Positions 15,597-23,232 of a DNA stretch of 64,000 nt are shown one piece after another (positions within the stretch are counted from its first letter, which is position 1; every line of letters begins with the position of its first letter). A model generated the notes under the pieces. The model was given only the letters and a program-made list of their open reading frames with translations. It was not told where the DNA came from and did not search any database. The stretch comes from Roseococcus sp. SDR (GTDB lineage Bacteria; Pseudomonadota; Alphaproteobacteria; Acetobacterales; Acetobacteraceae). The DNA is taken from contig NZ_JAHRCU010000001.1 of NCBI RefSeq assembly GCF_019083995.1, positions 364,931 to 428,930 on the forward strand, in the 5' to 3' direction. The position numbers were made by a program, and so were the translations under genes.

Positions 15597-15971
15597 CTAT
15601 TGGATATTGCACTGGAGCGGCGCGCCGGGGCCGCCCGTGACCATCATCAGCGCGCGCCCGCTCGGCTGGCTGACCGTGACCGCGCAGATGATGAGCGGCA
15701 CGGCGCCCGGCGTCACGAAGCCCATGGTCACCTCGTAGCGCACCGAAGCGGCGCCCTGGAGCGGATTGCAGATCTCCATCATGGGGAGGAACGACTTCCA
15801 GGTGGCGGGCGTCACATCCTGCCCATTGGCGGCCTGGAGATGAATCCGCACGCTGAGGTTCTGGTAGGTGCTGTTCAGCGCGCAGGCCATCGGGGCCTGC
15901 GCCGCGGCGGGCGGCGGGGCGAGGACCAGGGCGGGGAGCAGGGCGGGGAGCAGGAGGAGGAGCGGGCGCAT
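15597..15971 (-). CDS. Small secreted four-cysteine protein, family A copy 3 (divergent)
   Basis: A 124-residue member with signal peptide ending PPPAAAQ and cysteines in MACALN, EICNPL, IICAVT and LQCNIQ. It keeps the TVSQPSGRALMMVTGG motif and ANGQDVTPATW, aligning with NGREATNDW of the other copies, but is otherwise well diverged. The ATG at 15971 is preferred to the upstream frame because the signal peptide starts there. It is divergent from family B at 16078. Confidence 0.7.
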   Translation of the reverse strand: MRPLLLLLPALLPALVLAPPPAAAQAPMACALNSTYQNLSVRIHLQAANGQDVTPATWKSFLPMMEICNPLQGAASVRYEVTMGFVTPGAVPLIICAVTVSQPSGRALMMVTGGPGAPLQCNIQ

Positions 15972-16077
15972 GTCGGATCCTTGGGGCGGCATGCGCCCCT
16001 CTCCCACGGGCCGGCTTTCCGAGAGACGAATGGCCCGCCTCATCCTCTGTTAACCCGGCCGCGCCAGGCTCGCGCGC

Positions 16078-16434
16078 ATGCCCATCCGCCGAGCCATCGC
16101 GCCCTGCCTCCTGATCGCCGGCCTCGCCCTCGCGCTGGCCCCGGCGGCGGAGGCCGGCCGCGCGCCCATGCCCTGCGGCCCGCGCGTCACCGCCGTCTTT
16201 TCCTCCTTGCAGCAGGCGGGCACGCGCTTCGCCTATCTCATCCAGCTCACCGCGCATGAGTCGGTGCATATGCGCGTGACGATGACGCTGCCGGGCGCGG
16301 ATTCCGTCTGGCCCAATGGCGGCAGGATGGTGCTCCTCGCGGGTTCCTCGCGGAAGGATGTCTATGCGGTGTGGGAAGGCCCGCGCGTGAGCGACGCCGA
16401 GATGCAGGCCCGCACCACGCTGATGTGCGATTAG
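16078..16434 (+). CDS. Small secreted protein, family B copy 1
   Basis: A 118-residue exported protein (signal peptide through about residue 25, ending AAEAG). The mature part begins PMPCGPRVTAVFSS and ends AEMQARTTLMCD, giving one likely disulfide between the two terminal cysteines. A hydrophobic beta-rich middle contains VTMTLPGADSVWPNGG. It aligns along its whole length with the next gene. Function unknown. Confidence 0.7.
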   Translation: MPIRRAIAPCLLIAGLALALAPAAEAGRAPMPCGPRVTAVFSSLQQAGTRFAYLIQLTAHESVHMRVTMTLPGADSVWPNGGRMVLLAGSSRKDVYAVWEGPRVSDAEMQARTTLMCD

Positions 16435-16478
16435 CGGCGCTTCACGGGGCGTTAAGCCCGGGCTGCGAGGCTGCCCGC

Positions 16479-16832
16479 ATGCCCATGATCCGCCCCGCCG
16501 CCCTCGCCCTGCTCGCCCTGCCGCTCGGCGCCGCCGCCGCGCGCGCCGATGCGCCCACCCCCTGCGGGCCGCGCCTCACCGCCATCTACAGCTCGGTGCC
16601 GCAGGCGAATTGGACCTACCTTTATGTGGTCGAGCTGGTGGCGCATCAGCGCATGGAGGTGCGGGTGACGATGGAATTGCCGCGGACCTCCCCACGCTGG
16701 CCCAATGGCGCGGCGATCACCCTGCAGCCGGGCCTGCACCAGCGCTTTTCCCTCGCCCTGGGCGTGCTGCACCGCTACGACGTGTCCGAGATGCAGGCGC
16801 ATACCACGCTGATGTGCCGCGACCTGGGCTGA
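16479..16832 (+). CDS. Small secreted protein, family B copy 2
   Basis: A 117-residue tandem paralogue of the previous gene: PTPCGPRLTAIYSS, VTMELPRTSPRWPNG and SEMQAHTTLMCRDLG correspond block by block. The start at 16479 is set by the signal peptide; the upstream frame to 16371 is not used. Both copies are preceded by a similar leader (GTTAA, CCCGG, AGGCT, then CGCATG), so the duplicated unit included the region before the start codon. Confidence 0.7.
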   Translation: MPMIRPAALALLALPLGAAAARADAPTPCGPRLTAIYSSVPQANWTYLYVVELVAHQRMEVRVTMELPRTSPRWPNGAAITLQPGLHQRFSLALGVLHRYDVSEMQAHTTLMCRDLG

Positions 16833-16851
16833 GGCCCGGCTTCGCGGCATT

Positions 16852-16873
16852 CTGCGGTATGATGATACCGCAG
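16852..16873 (+). terminator. Perfect hairpin after family B copy 2
   Basis: CTGCGGTAT/ATACCGCAG, 9-bp stem with loop GATG, 20 bases after the stop. Followed by CGAAAAATCC, so there is no U-tract on the plus strand; on the minus strand it is preceded by a U-rich run. It separates the secreted-protein gene from the rplM leader. Confidence 0.5.
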
Positions 16874-16955
16874 CGAAAAATCCCAGACATGGCTTGACCT
16901 CGCGGCCGCGACGCGTCAAACACCCGCCCCATATCCAGCGTATTTGAAGGTTATC

Positions 16956-17426
16956 ATGCTCAGCACACAGACCCGCTCGCTGAAGCCGGCCGAGGTGACG
17001 AAGAACTGGTGGGTGATTGATGCCGAGGGCCTCGTGCTCGGCCGTCTCGCCACCATCGTCGCCAACCGGCTGCGCGGCAAGCACAAGCCCCAGTTCACCC
17101 CGCATGTGGATTGCGGCGACCATGTCGTCATCCTGAATGCCGGCAAGGTGAAGCTGACGGGCGACAAGGCCGCGCAGTCCAAGTTCTACTGGCACACCGG
17201 CTATGCGGGCGGCATCAAGGAGCGCTCGAAGGGCCAGCTGCTGGACGGCCGCTACCCCGAGCGCGTCATCACCAAGGCGGTGGAGCGCATGATCACGCGC
17301 GGGCCGCTGGGCCGTAAGCAGATGAAGAACCTGCACGTCTATGCCGGGACCGAGCACCCGCATGCCGGCCAGCAGCCGGTGGCCCTCGACGTCGCCGCCA
17401 TGAACCGCAAGAACAAGGTCGCCTAA
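16956..17426 (+). CDS. rplM: 50S ribosomal protein L13
   Basis: A 156-residue L13, a large-subunit protein that acts early in assembly. Signatures [40 protein letters not shown] and [22 protein letters not shown] region (here [18 protein letters not shown]) are all present. The ATG at 16956 fits the family start better than an in-frame TTG at 16944. It is followed after 3 bases by rpsI, as in most bacteria. A weak promoter-like TTGACC is at 16894-16899. Confidence 0.97.
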   Translation: MLSTQTRSLKPAEVTKNWWVIDAEGLVLGRLATIVANRLRGKHKPQFTPHVDCGDHVVILNAGKVKLTGDKAAQSKFYWHTGYAGGIKERSKGQLLDGRYPERVITKAVERMITRGPLGRKQMKNLHVYAGTEHPHAGQQPVALDVAAMNRKNKVA

Positions 17427-17429
17427 GTC

Positions 17430-17933
17430 ATGAGCGAGCAGACCACCGCCAATTCCCTCGCGGACCTCAAGAGCCTGGTGCAGGGCGCGGCCACCGCCGC
17501 CCCGGGCGCCGAGGCCGCCGCCCCCGCCCAGCCGAAGCGTGACGCCCAGGGCCGCGCCTATGCCACGGGTGGCCGCAAGGAATCCGTCGCCCGCGTCTGG
17601 GTGATGCCGGGCAAGGGCAAGTTCACCATCAACGACAAGCCGGCCACGCAGTATTTCGCGCGGCCCGTGCTGCGCATGCTGATCGCCCAGCCCTTCCTGG
17701 TGGCCGACCGCTACCAGGCCTTCGACGTGGTCGCGACCGTCACCGGCGGCGGCCTCTCGGGCCAGGCCGGCGCGGTGCGCCATGGCATCAGCCGCGCGCT
17801 CGTGAACTACGAGCCGGAGCTGCGCAGCATCCTGAAGAAGGCGGGCTTCCTCACGCGCGATCCGCGTGCGGTCGAGCGCAAGAAGTACGGCAAGGCCAAG
17901 GCCCGACGTTCCTTCCAGTTCTCCAAGCGCTGA
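17430..17933 (+). CDS. rpsI: 30S ribosomal protein S9
   Basis: A 167-residue S9 with an N-terminal extension of about 40 residues rich in Ala, as seen in other alphaproteobacteria. The core begins [31 protein letters not shown] and the C-terminal [20 protein letters not shown], ending in SKR whose tail contacts P-site tRNA, are intact. It starts 3 bases after rplM and is followed by a strong terminator. Confidence 0.97.
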   Translation: MSEQTTANSLADLKSLVQGAATAAPGAEAAAPAQPKRDAQGRAYATGGRKESVARVWVMPGKGKFTINDKPATQYFARPVLRMLIAQPFLVADRYQAFDVVATVTGGGLSGQAGAVRHGISRALVNYEPELRSILKKAGFLTRDPRAVERKKYGKAKARRSFQFSKR

Positions 17934-17943
17934 CGTCCAGGAT

Positions 17944-18018
17944 CCGGGCGTCACGCCCGGCCTGCATGCCGGACATACGAAAGGGGCGGATCCGCAAGGG
18001 TCCGCCCCTTTTGCTTTT
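17944..18018 (+). terminator. Rho-independent terminator after rpsI
   Basis: A small hairpin CCGGGCG/CGCCCGG (17944-17960) is followed by the main stem AAGGGGCGGA/TCCGCCCCTT (17981-18010) and TTTTGCTTTT. It ends the ribosomal-protein transcript 42 bases before argC. Confidence 0.82.
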
Positions 18019-18060
18019 CCACCACCACCTGCTGCACTCTGCACCCATACGGAGGTTCAC

Positions 18061-19002
18061 ATGGCGAGCATTTTCATCGACGGCGAAAGCGGGACGACGG
18101 GGCTGCAGATCCGCGCCCGCCTGCAGAATCACCCCGCCATCACCATCCGCTCCATCGCGGAGGCGGACCGCAAGGACCCCGCCGCCAAGCGCCGCCTGAT
18201 GCAGGAGGTGGATGCCGTCGTGCTCTGCCTGCCCGATGCCGGCGCCAAGGAAGTGGCCGCCATCGCCGCCGAGATGGGCGAGGCCGCGCCCAAGCTGCTG
18301 GACGCCAGCACCGCGCATCGCGTGAACCCGGACTGGGTCTATGGCTTCCCGGAACTGACGGAGGGCCACGCGGATCTGATCGCGAAGGCCAAGCGGGTGG
18401 CGAACCCGGGCTGCTACCCGACCGGCGGCATCGCGCTGCTGCGGCCGCTGGTGGATGCCGGCATCATCCCCGCTGACCACCCGATCACGGTGAACGCCGT
18501 CTCGGGCTACACGGGCGGCGGCAAGGCGATGATCGCGGAGTTCGACGAGGGCACGGCGGCGCCCTTCTTCCTTTACGGCCTGGCGCTCGAGCACAAGCAC
18601 GTGCCCGAGCTGCAGCGCTACAGCGGGCTCACCACACGGCCCATCTTCGTGCCCAGCGTCGGCAATTTCGCCCAAGGCATGCTGGTGAGCGTGCCGCTGC
18701 ACCTGGACGCGCTGCCGGGCAAGCCCAAGCCCGCGGACCTCGAAGCGGCTCTCACCGCGCGCTACGCCAAGTCGGGCTGGGTGCGCGTGATGCCGGCCGA
18801 CCCGGCCGCGCGGCTGGAGCCGGAGCCGCTGAACGGCTCCAACATGCTGGAGCTGCGCGTCTATGGGAATGAGAAACACGGCCAGGCGGTGCTGGTCGCG
18901 CGGCTCGACAATCTCGGCAAGGGCGCGTCCGGGGCCGCGGTGCAGAACCTCGGGCTGATGCTGGGCGTGGATGTGGAGAAGGCGCTGCCGCTGGCGGCGT
19001 GA
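18061..19002 (+). CDS. argC: N-acetyl-gamma-glutamyl-phosphate reductase, type 2
   Basis: A 313-residue enzyme that reduces N-acetylglutamyl phosphate to the semialdehyde in arginine synthesis. The length and the start MASIFIDGESGTTGLQIRARL mark the shorter type 2 form. The catalytic Cys118 is in ANPGCYPTGGIAL. The GGAGG before the ATG at 18061 fixes the start. Placement right after rpsI is common in alphaproteobacteria. A two-hairpin repeat follows the stop. Confidence 0.95.
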   Translation: MASIFIDGESGTTGLQIRARLQNHPAITIRSIAEADRKDPAAKRRLMQEVDAVVLCLPDAGAKEVAAIAAEMGEAAPKLLDASTAHRVNPDWVYGFPELTEGHADLIAKAKRVANPGCYPTGGIALLRPLVDAGIIPADHPITVNAVSGYTGGGKAMIAEFDEGTAAPFFLYGLALEHKHVPELQRYSGLTTRPIFVPSVGNFAQGMLVSVPLHLDALPGKPKPADLEAALTARYAKSGWVRVMPADPAARLEPEPLNGSNMLELRVYGNEKHGQAVLVARLDNLGKGASGAAVQNLGLMLGVDVEKALPLAA

Positions 19003-19009
19003 CTTGGTT

Positions 19010-19070
19010 GCGAGAGGGCGCTGCCCTCTCGCGCTCTCCCGCCTGGGTGAAAACCTGCGTGGTTTTCACC
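19010..19070 (-). repeat. Two-hairpin intergenic element, copy 2 (inverted)
   Basis: Hairpin B, GCGAGAGGGC/GCCCTCTCGC with loop GCT (19010-19032), then GCTCTCCC spacer, then hairpin A, GGTGAAAACC/GGTTTTCACC with loop TGCGT (19046-19070). Read on the minus strand, order and spacer match 178-231. Hairpin B stems are identical; hairpin A stems differ yet are both perfectly paired, indicating compensatory change. It separates argC from the convergent TetR gene. Confidence 0.75.
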
Positions 19071-19090
19071 AGTTTCCGGGACCTTCGACA

Positions 19091-19729
19091 TCATTCAGCC
19101 CAGGGCAGGCCGGGCAGGGCGAGCGGAAGCCCAGCCACCGCCTCCGCATCCGCCACGCCGAAGGCGCGCAGCACGGCCAGCGCCACGCCCTCGGCATGGC
19201 CGGGCGGCGCCTCGCCGCGCAGCACGGCGCGCATGCCGAGGATGCCCGCGCCCAGCACGATATCCGCCGCCGCCTGCATCGAGGCTGCGCTGAAGCGTCC
19301 GCTCTCCAGCCCCTCGCGCAGATCCTGGCCGAGATCCTGCGTCATCCCCGTGCCCAAGGGGGCCGCGACGAAAGCGATCCGCACCACCGCCCAGCCCCAT
19401 TCGGGCTCGGCCCCCGCCCGGCGGATGTAGCAGCGCAGCGTGGCCGCGAGCCGCGCCGCCGGGTCCCGCCAGGCGCGCAGCGGCAGGATCTCGAGGCCGA
19501 TCACCTCGGCGGCCTCGATCGCCACGGCCTTCAGCAGCGCCTCGCGCGTGTCGAAGTGGTTGTAGATCGTGCCGCGCGCGACGCCGGCCGCATGCGCCAC
19601 ATCCTCCAGCGCCGGTGCATCGGGGCCGAGGCGGGCAAACACCTGCGTGGCCGCGCCCACCAGCCGCGCGCGGGTGCGGGCGCGGCGGGCATGGCCGATC
19701 TCGGCGCGGGAGGCGGGCTTGGCTATCAT
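19091..19729 (-). CDS. TetR family transcriptional regulator
   Basis: About 212 residues. The N-terminal helix-turn-helix runs from RARLVGAATQVFARLG to ARGTIYNHFDTREALLKAV, the usual TetR signature; the ligand-binding C-terminal half is not assignable. It is divergent from the sulfatase gene, and the shared 62-bp region holds two inverted repeats that look like its operator. An in-frame ATG at 19741 would place the start inside that operator; neither start has a clear ribosome site. It likely represses the sulfatase and itself. Confidence 0.85.
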   Translation of the reverse strand: MIAKPASRAEIGHARRARTRARLVGAATQVFARLGPDAPALEDVAHAAGVARGTIYNHFDTREALLKAVAIEAAEVIGLEILPLRAWRDPAARLAATLRCYIRRAGAEPEWGWAVVRIAFVAAPLGTGMTQDLGQDLREGLESGRFSAASMQAAADIVLGAGILGMRAVLRGEAPPGHAEGVALAVLRAFGVADAEAVAGLPLALPGLPWAE

Positions 19730-19741
19730 GGGAAAGATCAT

Positions 19742-19775
19742 ATTGACGAAATCGTCAATTTGACAATAGCGTCAA
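19742..19775. promoter_or_regulatory. Double TetR-type operator between regulator and sulfatase
   Basis: ATTGACG-AAAT-CGTCAAT (19742-19759) is followed directly by TTGAC-AATAGC-GTCAA (19760-19775). Both have TTGAC/GTCAA half-sites, the pattern bound by many TetR dimers, and together could hold two dimers on one DNA face. TTGACG also resembles a -35 element for the sulfatase, so binding would block transcription. Confidence 0.65.
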
Positions 19776-19803
19776 TCCGGATCGAGCCAGGAAGGACAGC
19801 CCC

Positions 19804-21555
19804 ATGACCCACATGCCGCAACCCACCCGCCGCGGCCTGTTCTGGGGCGCGGCCGGCGCCACCCTCGCGCAGGGCCAGGTCCAGGCGCAGCCCGCTTCCC
19901 CCGGCCTCGCGCTGCGCGGCGGCAGTCGCCGCCCGCCCAACCTGCTCTTCATCTTCACCGACCAGGAGCGCTATGCGGCGCAATGGCCCGCCGGTCTCTC
20001 GCTGCCGGGGCATGAGCGCCTGGCGCGGGCGGGCATCACCTTCCACGCCCATCAATGCCCGGCGGTGATGTGCACTTCCTCCCGTGCCGTGCTGATGACG
20101 GGCCTGCAGACGCCCGACAACCGCATGTTCGAGAACACGGACGTGCCCTGGGTGCAGAAGCTGCCGGACAGCATCCCCACCATCGGCCACATGCTGCGAC
20201 AGGCCGGCTACTACACCGCCTACAAGGGCAAGTGGCACCTGAACGATACCTTCGACAGCCAGGAGCCGGAGCGCCTCTTCACCCGCGAGATGGAGGGGCA
20301 CGGCTTCGCCGACTACAACGGTGTCGGCGACATCATCGGCCATGCGCGCGGCGGCTTCGAGTTCGACCACCTGATCGCCGGCAGCGCGGTCACCTGGCTG
20401 CGCCGGCATGGGCGGGAATTGCAGGATCAGGGGCGGCCCTGGGCGCTCTTCGTCAGCCTCGTGAACCCGCATGACGTGATGTATTTCAACACGGACCTGC
20501 CGGGCCAGCCGGTGCAGGAGGTGCCGGGCCTGCTCAACACGCCACGCCGCGCGCCGGACCACGCGCTCTACCGCGCCACCTGGGACACGCCGGTGCCGCC
20601 CACGCTGAACGAAAGCTTCGACGCCCCGGGGCGCCCCGGCGCGCATCGGGAATTCCTGCGCACCTGGGATGTGGTGCTGGGCCATATCCCGCGTGAGGCC
20701 GAGCGCTGGCGGCGCTTTCACGACTACTACATCAACTGCATCCGCAACGTGGACAACTCGCTGGCCGGCCTGCTGGGCGAGTTGGATGCGCTGGGTGTCG
20801 CCGACCGCACGGCGATGGTCTTCACCGCCGATCATGGCGAGATGGCGGGCGCGCACGGCCTGCACGGCAAGGGCCCCTTCGCCTACAAGGAGACGACGCA
20901 TCTGCCGCTCTACATCACGCATCCGGATGTGCGGGGCGGGCAGGATTGCCGGGCGCTCTCGAGCCATATCGACATGGTGCCCACGCTGCTCGGCATGGCG
21001 GGGGTCGCACCCGGCCGGGTGGCGGAGCTGGCGCGGCGCAGCCTGCCGGGGCGCGACCTCACGCCGCTCATGACCAACCCCGCCGGGGCGGAGGTGAATG
21101 CGGTGCGCGAAGCGGCACTCTTCACCTATAGCGGCCTCGGCACGAATGATTCCGCGCTGTGGCAGGCGGTGCGGGCGGCGCGCGTCGCGGGCCTCGATCC
21201 CAAGGAGGAACTGAAGCGCCAGGGGTTCCAGCCGGACCTCTCCAAGCGCGGCAGCCTGCGGAGCATCTTCGACGGGCGCTATCGCTTCACGCGCTATTTC
21301 GCGCCCATCCAGCGCAACAGGCCGGAGAACCTGGATGAGCTGTACCGCTGGAATGATGTGGAGCTCTTCGACCTGACGACCGATCCGCAGGAGGTGCGCA
21401 ACCTCGCCCTCGACCGCGCGGGGAACGCGGCACTGATCGAGGCGATGCGCGCCAAGCTGGAGCGCGCCATCGTGGCCGAGATCGGCGTGGATGACGGGCG
21501 GGAGATGCCGGACATCCCGCGCATCGAATGGACCATTGATCGGGTGGATTTGTGA
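19804..21555 (+). CDS. Sulfatase with an unusual Cys-Thr-Ser-Ser-Arg active-site motif
   Basis: A 583-residue arylsulfatase-like enzyme with a twin-arginine signal (TRRGLFWGAAGATLAQG) and likely periplasmic location. Metal ligands appear in LLFIFTDQERY and FTADHGEMAGAHGLHGKG; KGKWHLND is the usual Lys-His pair. The formylglycine site is C90-T-S-S-R94 where the canonical motif has Pro (C-x-P-x-R). The nucleophile Cys and the Arg are kept, so activity is likely but maturation may differ. It is divergent from a TetR gene. No formylglycine-generating enzyme is in the window. Confidence 0.85.
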   Translation: MTHMPQPTRRGLFWGAAGATLAQGQVQAQPASPGLALRGGSRRPPNLLFIFTDQERYAAQWPAGLSLPGHERLARAGITFHAHQCPAVMCTSSRAVLMTGLQTPDNRMFENTDVPWVQKLPDSIPTIGHMLRQAGYYTAYKGKWHLNDTFDSQEPERLFTREMEGHGFADYNGVGDIIGHARGGFEFDHLIAGSAVTWLRRHGRELQDQGRPWALFVSLVNPHDVMYFNTDLPGQPVQEVPGLLNTPRRAPDHALYRATWDTPVPPTLNESFDAPGRPGAHREFLRTWDVVLGHIPREAERWRRFHDYYINCIRNVDNSLAGLLGELDALGVADRTAMVFTADHGEMAGAHGLHGKGPFAYKETTHLPLYITHPDVRGGQDCRALSSHIDMVPTLLGMAGVAPGRVAELARRSLPGRDLTPLMTNPAGAEVNAVREAALFTYSGLGTNDSALWQAVRAARVAGLDPKEELKRQGFQPDLSKRGSLRSIFDGRYRFTRYFAPIQRNRPENLDELYRWNDVELFDLTTDPQEVRNLALDRAGNAALIEAMRAKLERAIVAEIGVDDGREMPDIPRIEWTIDRVDL

Positions 21556-21604
21556 GGGCGGCGCCGGCGCTGTAGGAGACGCTCCGCGCCAAGGAGCCTG
21601 CCGC

Positions 21605-21865
21605 GTGGAATCAGCCTTCGTCTCTGCCATCGGCCTCGCGGCCGCCTGCTGCACCACGCTCGCCTTCGTGCCACAGGTGGTGAAGACCTGGCGCACGCGC
21701 TCCACGGCCGATGTCTCGCTGGGCATGTTCGTGCTGATGGTGGTGGGGATGAGCGCCTGGCTGGCCTATGGCCTGCTGATCGGCGACCTGCCGCTGATCC
21801 TCGCGAATGCGGTGACGCTCACCCTTGCCTCGGTCATCCTCGTGCTGAAGCTGCGGCACGGCTGA
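21605..21865 (+). CDS. SemiSWEET-type PQ-loop transporter
   Basis: An 86-residue protein with three predicted membrane helices and a PQ motif (LAFVPQVVKTWRT), the size and layout of a bacterial SemiSWEET sugar transporter, which works as a dimer. The start is GTG at 21605 with AAGGAG eight bases upstream. It follows the sulfatase by 49 bases and may be co-transcribed, which would make a desulfated sugar a conceivable substrate; that is inference. Confidence 0.82.
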   Translation: MESAFVSAIGLAAACCTTLAFVPQVVKTWRTRSTADVSLGMFVLMVVGMSAWLAYGLLIGDLPLILANAVTLTLASVILVLKLRHG

Positions 21866-21954
21866 CGAGGGCGCGGGCCCGGCCGCCATCACCTCGCGCG
21901 GTCACCTCGCAGGGTCCGGGCATCGGCGGCGCGACGGAGCGTGGTCCCGGGTGA

Positions 21955-21970
21955 CCGCATCCGGATGCGG
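21955..21970. repeat. 16-bp perfect palindrome between convergent genes
   Basis: CCGCATCCGGATGCGG lies in the 112-bp gap between SemiSWEET and the nuclease gene, 8 bases before the nuclease stop. It probably forms a small shared transcript-end hairpin; there is no U-tract. Confidence 0.4.
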
Positions 21971-21977
21971 GCCGCCC

Positions 21978-22349
21978 TCAGCACCAGCCCTCGCGCGGGC
22001 CGCGGCCGTGATAGGCGCGGGCCAGCCCCTCGCGGATCAGCACCGCGGCCAGGTCCTCGCCCTCGGCATTGCGCACCACGGCGAGGGTGCGGCCGAAGCG
22101 GTCCTCGCCCGTCTCGCTGAGCCGGACGCCGCCTTCCAGCAGGGTGCCGAGGCGCTCCGTCGCGGCTGCGGCCAGGCGGCGCTCCGCTTCGCAGCGGGCG
22201 CGCAATTCGGGTGCATCGAGGCCGATGAGGCGGATGCGTGTCTCGCCGCAGCGGATCGTGTCGCCATCCAGGGCGCGGCAGGCCAGCAGGGGGGCGGGCT
22301 GCCAGCCGAGCCAGGCGGCGATCAGCGTGGCGCCGGTGATCAGGAGCAT
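21978..22349 (-). CDS. Thermonuclease-family (SNase) exported nuclease
   Basis: About 123 residues from the ATG at 22349. A hydrophobic N-terminus (MLLITGATLIAAWLGW) is followed by the SNase core CRALDGDTIRCGETRIRLIGLDAPE; the catalytic Arg/Asp/Glu set (DGDTI, RLIGLDAPE, GEDRFGRTLA) is present. The frame remains open upstream with an Arg-rich stretch before this ATG. A well-placed ribosome site and ATG at about 22411 are in another frame, hinting at a start-region frameshift. A LexA-type box lies 77 bases upstream. Confidence 0.78.
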   Translation of the reverse strand: MLLITGATLIAAWLGWQPAPLLACRALDGDTIRCGETRIRLIGLDAPELRARCEAERRLAAAATERLGTLLEGGVRLSETGEDRFGRTLAVVRNAEGEDLAAVLIREGLARAYHGRGPREGWC

Positions 22350-22425
22350 GAGCAGGCGGCGGGTCGGGCGTCGGCGGCGCAGGGGAGGGGCTTTCCCGTT
22401 GATTTCATGCCCCTTCCTAGCGTAT

Positions 22426-22440
22426 GTTCTTGTTATGTTC
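22426..22440. promoter_or_regulatory. Candidate LexA (SOS) box
   Basis: GTTC-TTGTTAT-GTTC matches the alphaproteobacterial LexA recognition sequence GTTC-N7-GTTC exactly. It is between the SNase gene (minus) and the gamma carbonic anhydrase-like gene (plus, ATG 237 bases away). The nuclease is the more sensible target, being closer and related to DNA. Confidence 0.55.
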
Positions 22441-22676
22441 AAGTCCCCTTCCTTCATGGCTTTCAAAGGACGCCCCTCGCGGGGCGGAATGGCGCGCGTT
22501 GCGCGGGCGGATGGATGGCGCGCCGCGCCCGGCATCACCAGGGCCGGGAGGCCGCCAGCGGGTGGCCGATTTGTCCGAAAGCGCGGTGGACCTCGTTTTG
22601 GCCCAGGGGCAAGATCGGAAGCTGGAGAAAAGGGGAACCGCCGCATGACCGGGACGAACAGCAAGGGGGCCGCGTG

Positions 22677-23195
22677 ATGGGCCCGCTCTACACCTTCGAG
22701 GGCAAGACGCCCGTCGTGCATCCGCGCGCCTGGGTGGCGCCGACGGCGGCCGTGATCGGCGATGTGGAAATCGCCGAGGAAGCCAGCATCTGGTACCATT
22801 GCGTGCTGCGCGGGGACACCAACATCATCCGCATCGGGCCAAGGACCAACATCCAGGACGGCACCATCGTGCATGTGAATGCGGGCCGGCAATCCACCAT
22901 CATCGGCGCCGATGTGACGGTGGGGCATGCGGCCATCATCCATGCCTGCCGCCTGGAGGACCGGGCCTTCGTGGGCATGGGGGCGACCGTGCTGGATGAT
23001 GCGGTGATCGAGGCGGGTGGCGTGCTGGCCGCGGGCTCGGTGCTGCCGCCGGGCAAGCGGATCGGCGTGCTCGAGCTCTGGATGGGCAACCCCGCCAAGC
23101 TGGTGCGGGTGCTGACGGAGGAGGCGCGGGCCGGTTTCGACCGGACGGCGCCGCATTATGTGGAACTGGCCGGGCGCCACCGTTCCATTTCGTAA
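22677..23195 (+). CDS. Gamma carbonic anhydrase family protein (left-handed beta-helix)
   Basis: A 172-residue hexapeptide-repeat protein of the YrdA/gamma-CA family. Zinc-ligand histidines appear in GTIVHV and in VTVGHAAIIHAC. The beta-helix repeats fill residues 10-140. The ATG at 22677 overlaps the TGA of an uncertain upstream frame (TGATG) and has AAGGGGG upstream. Many homologues show no or weak carbonic anhydrase activity. Because cynS consumes bicarbonate and no cynT is present, a role in bicarbonate supply is conceivable. Confidence 0.88.
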   Translation: MGPLYTFEGKTPVVHPRAWVAPTAAVIGDVEIAEEASIWYHCVLRGDTNIIRIGPRTNIQDGTIVHVNAGRQSTIIGADVTVGHAAIIHACRLEDRAFVGMGATVLDDAVIEAGGVLAAGSVLPPGKRIGVLELWMGNPAKLVRVLTEEARAGFDRTAPHYVELAGRHRSIS

Positions 23196-23232
23196 CTTGG
23201 GCGATACGGGAAGGGGGGTCTAAGCTGAACCG

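Noticed and set aside
16894..16922. rplM promoter at TTGACC
   Set aside because: No acceptable -10 hexamer at the proper distance, so it is only mentioned in the gene entry.
22436..22677. Plus-strand frame of 80 codons between the LexA box and the gamma-CA gene (and an overlapping frame 22424-22648)
   Set aside because: Neither has a convincing ribosome site or recognisable protein; the overlap TGATG with the next gene is suggestive but insufficient.
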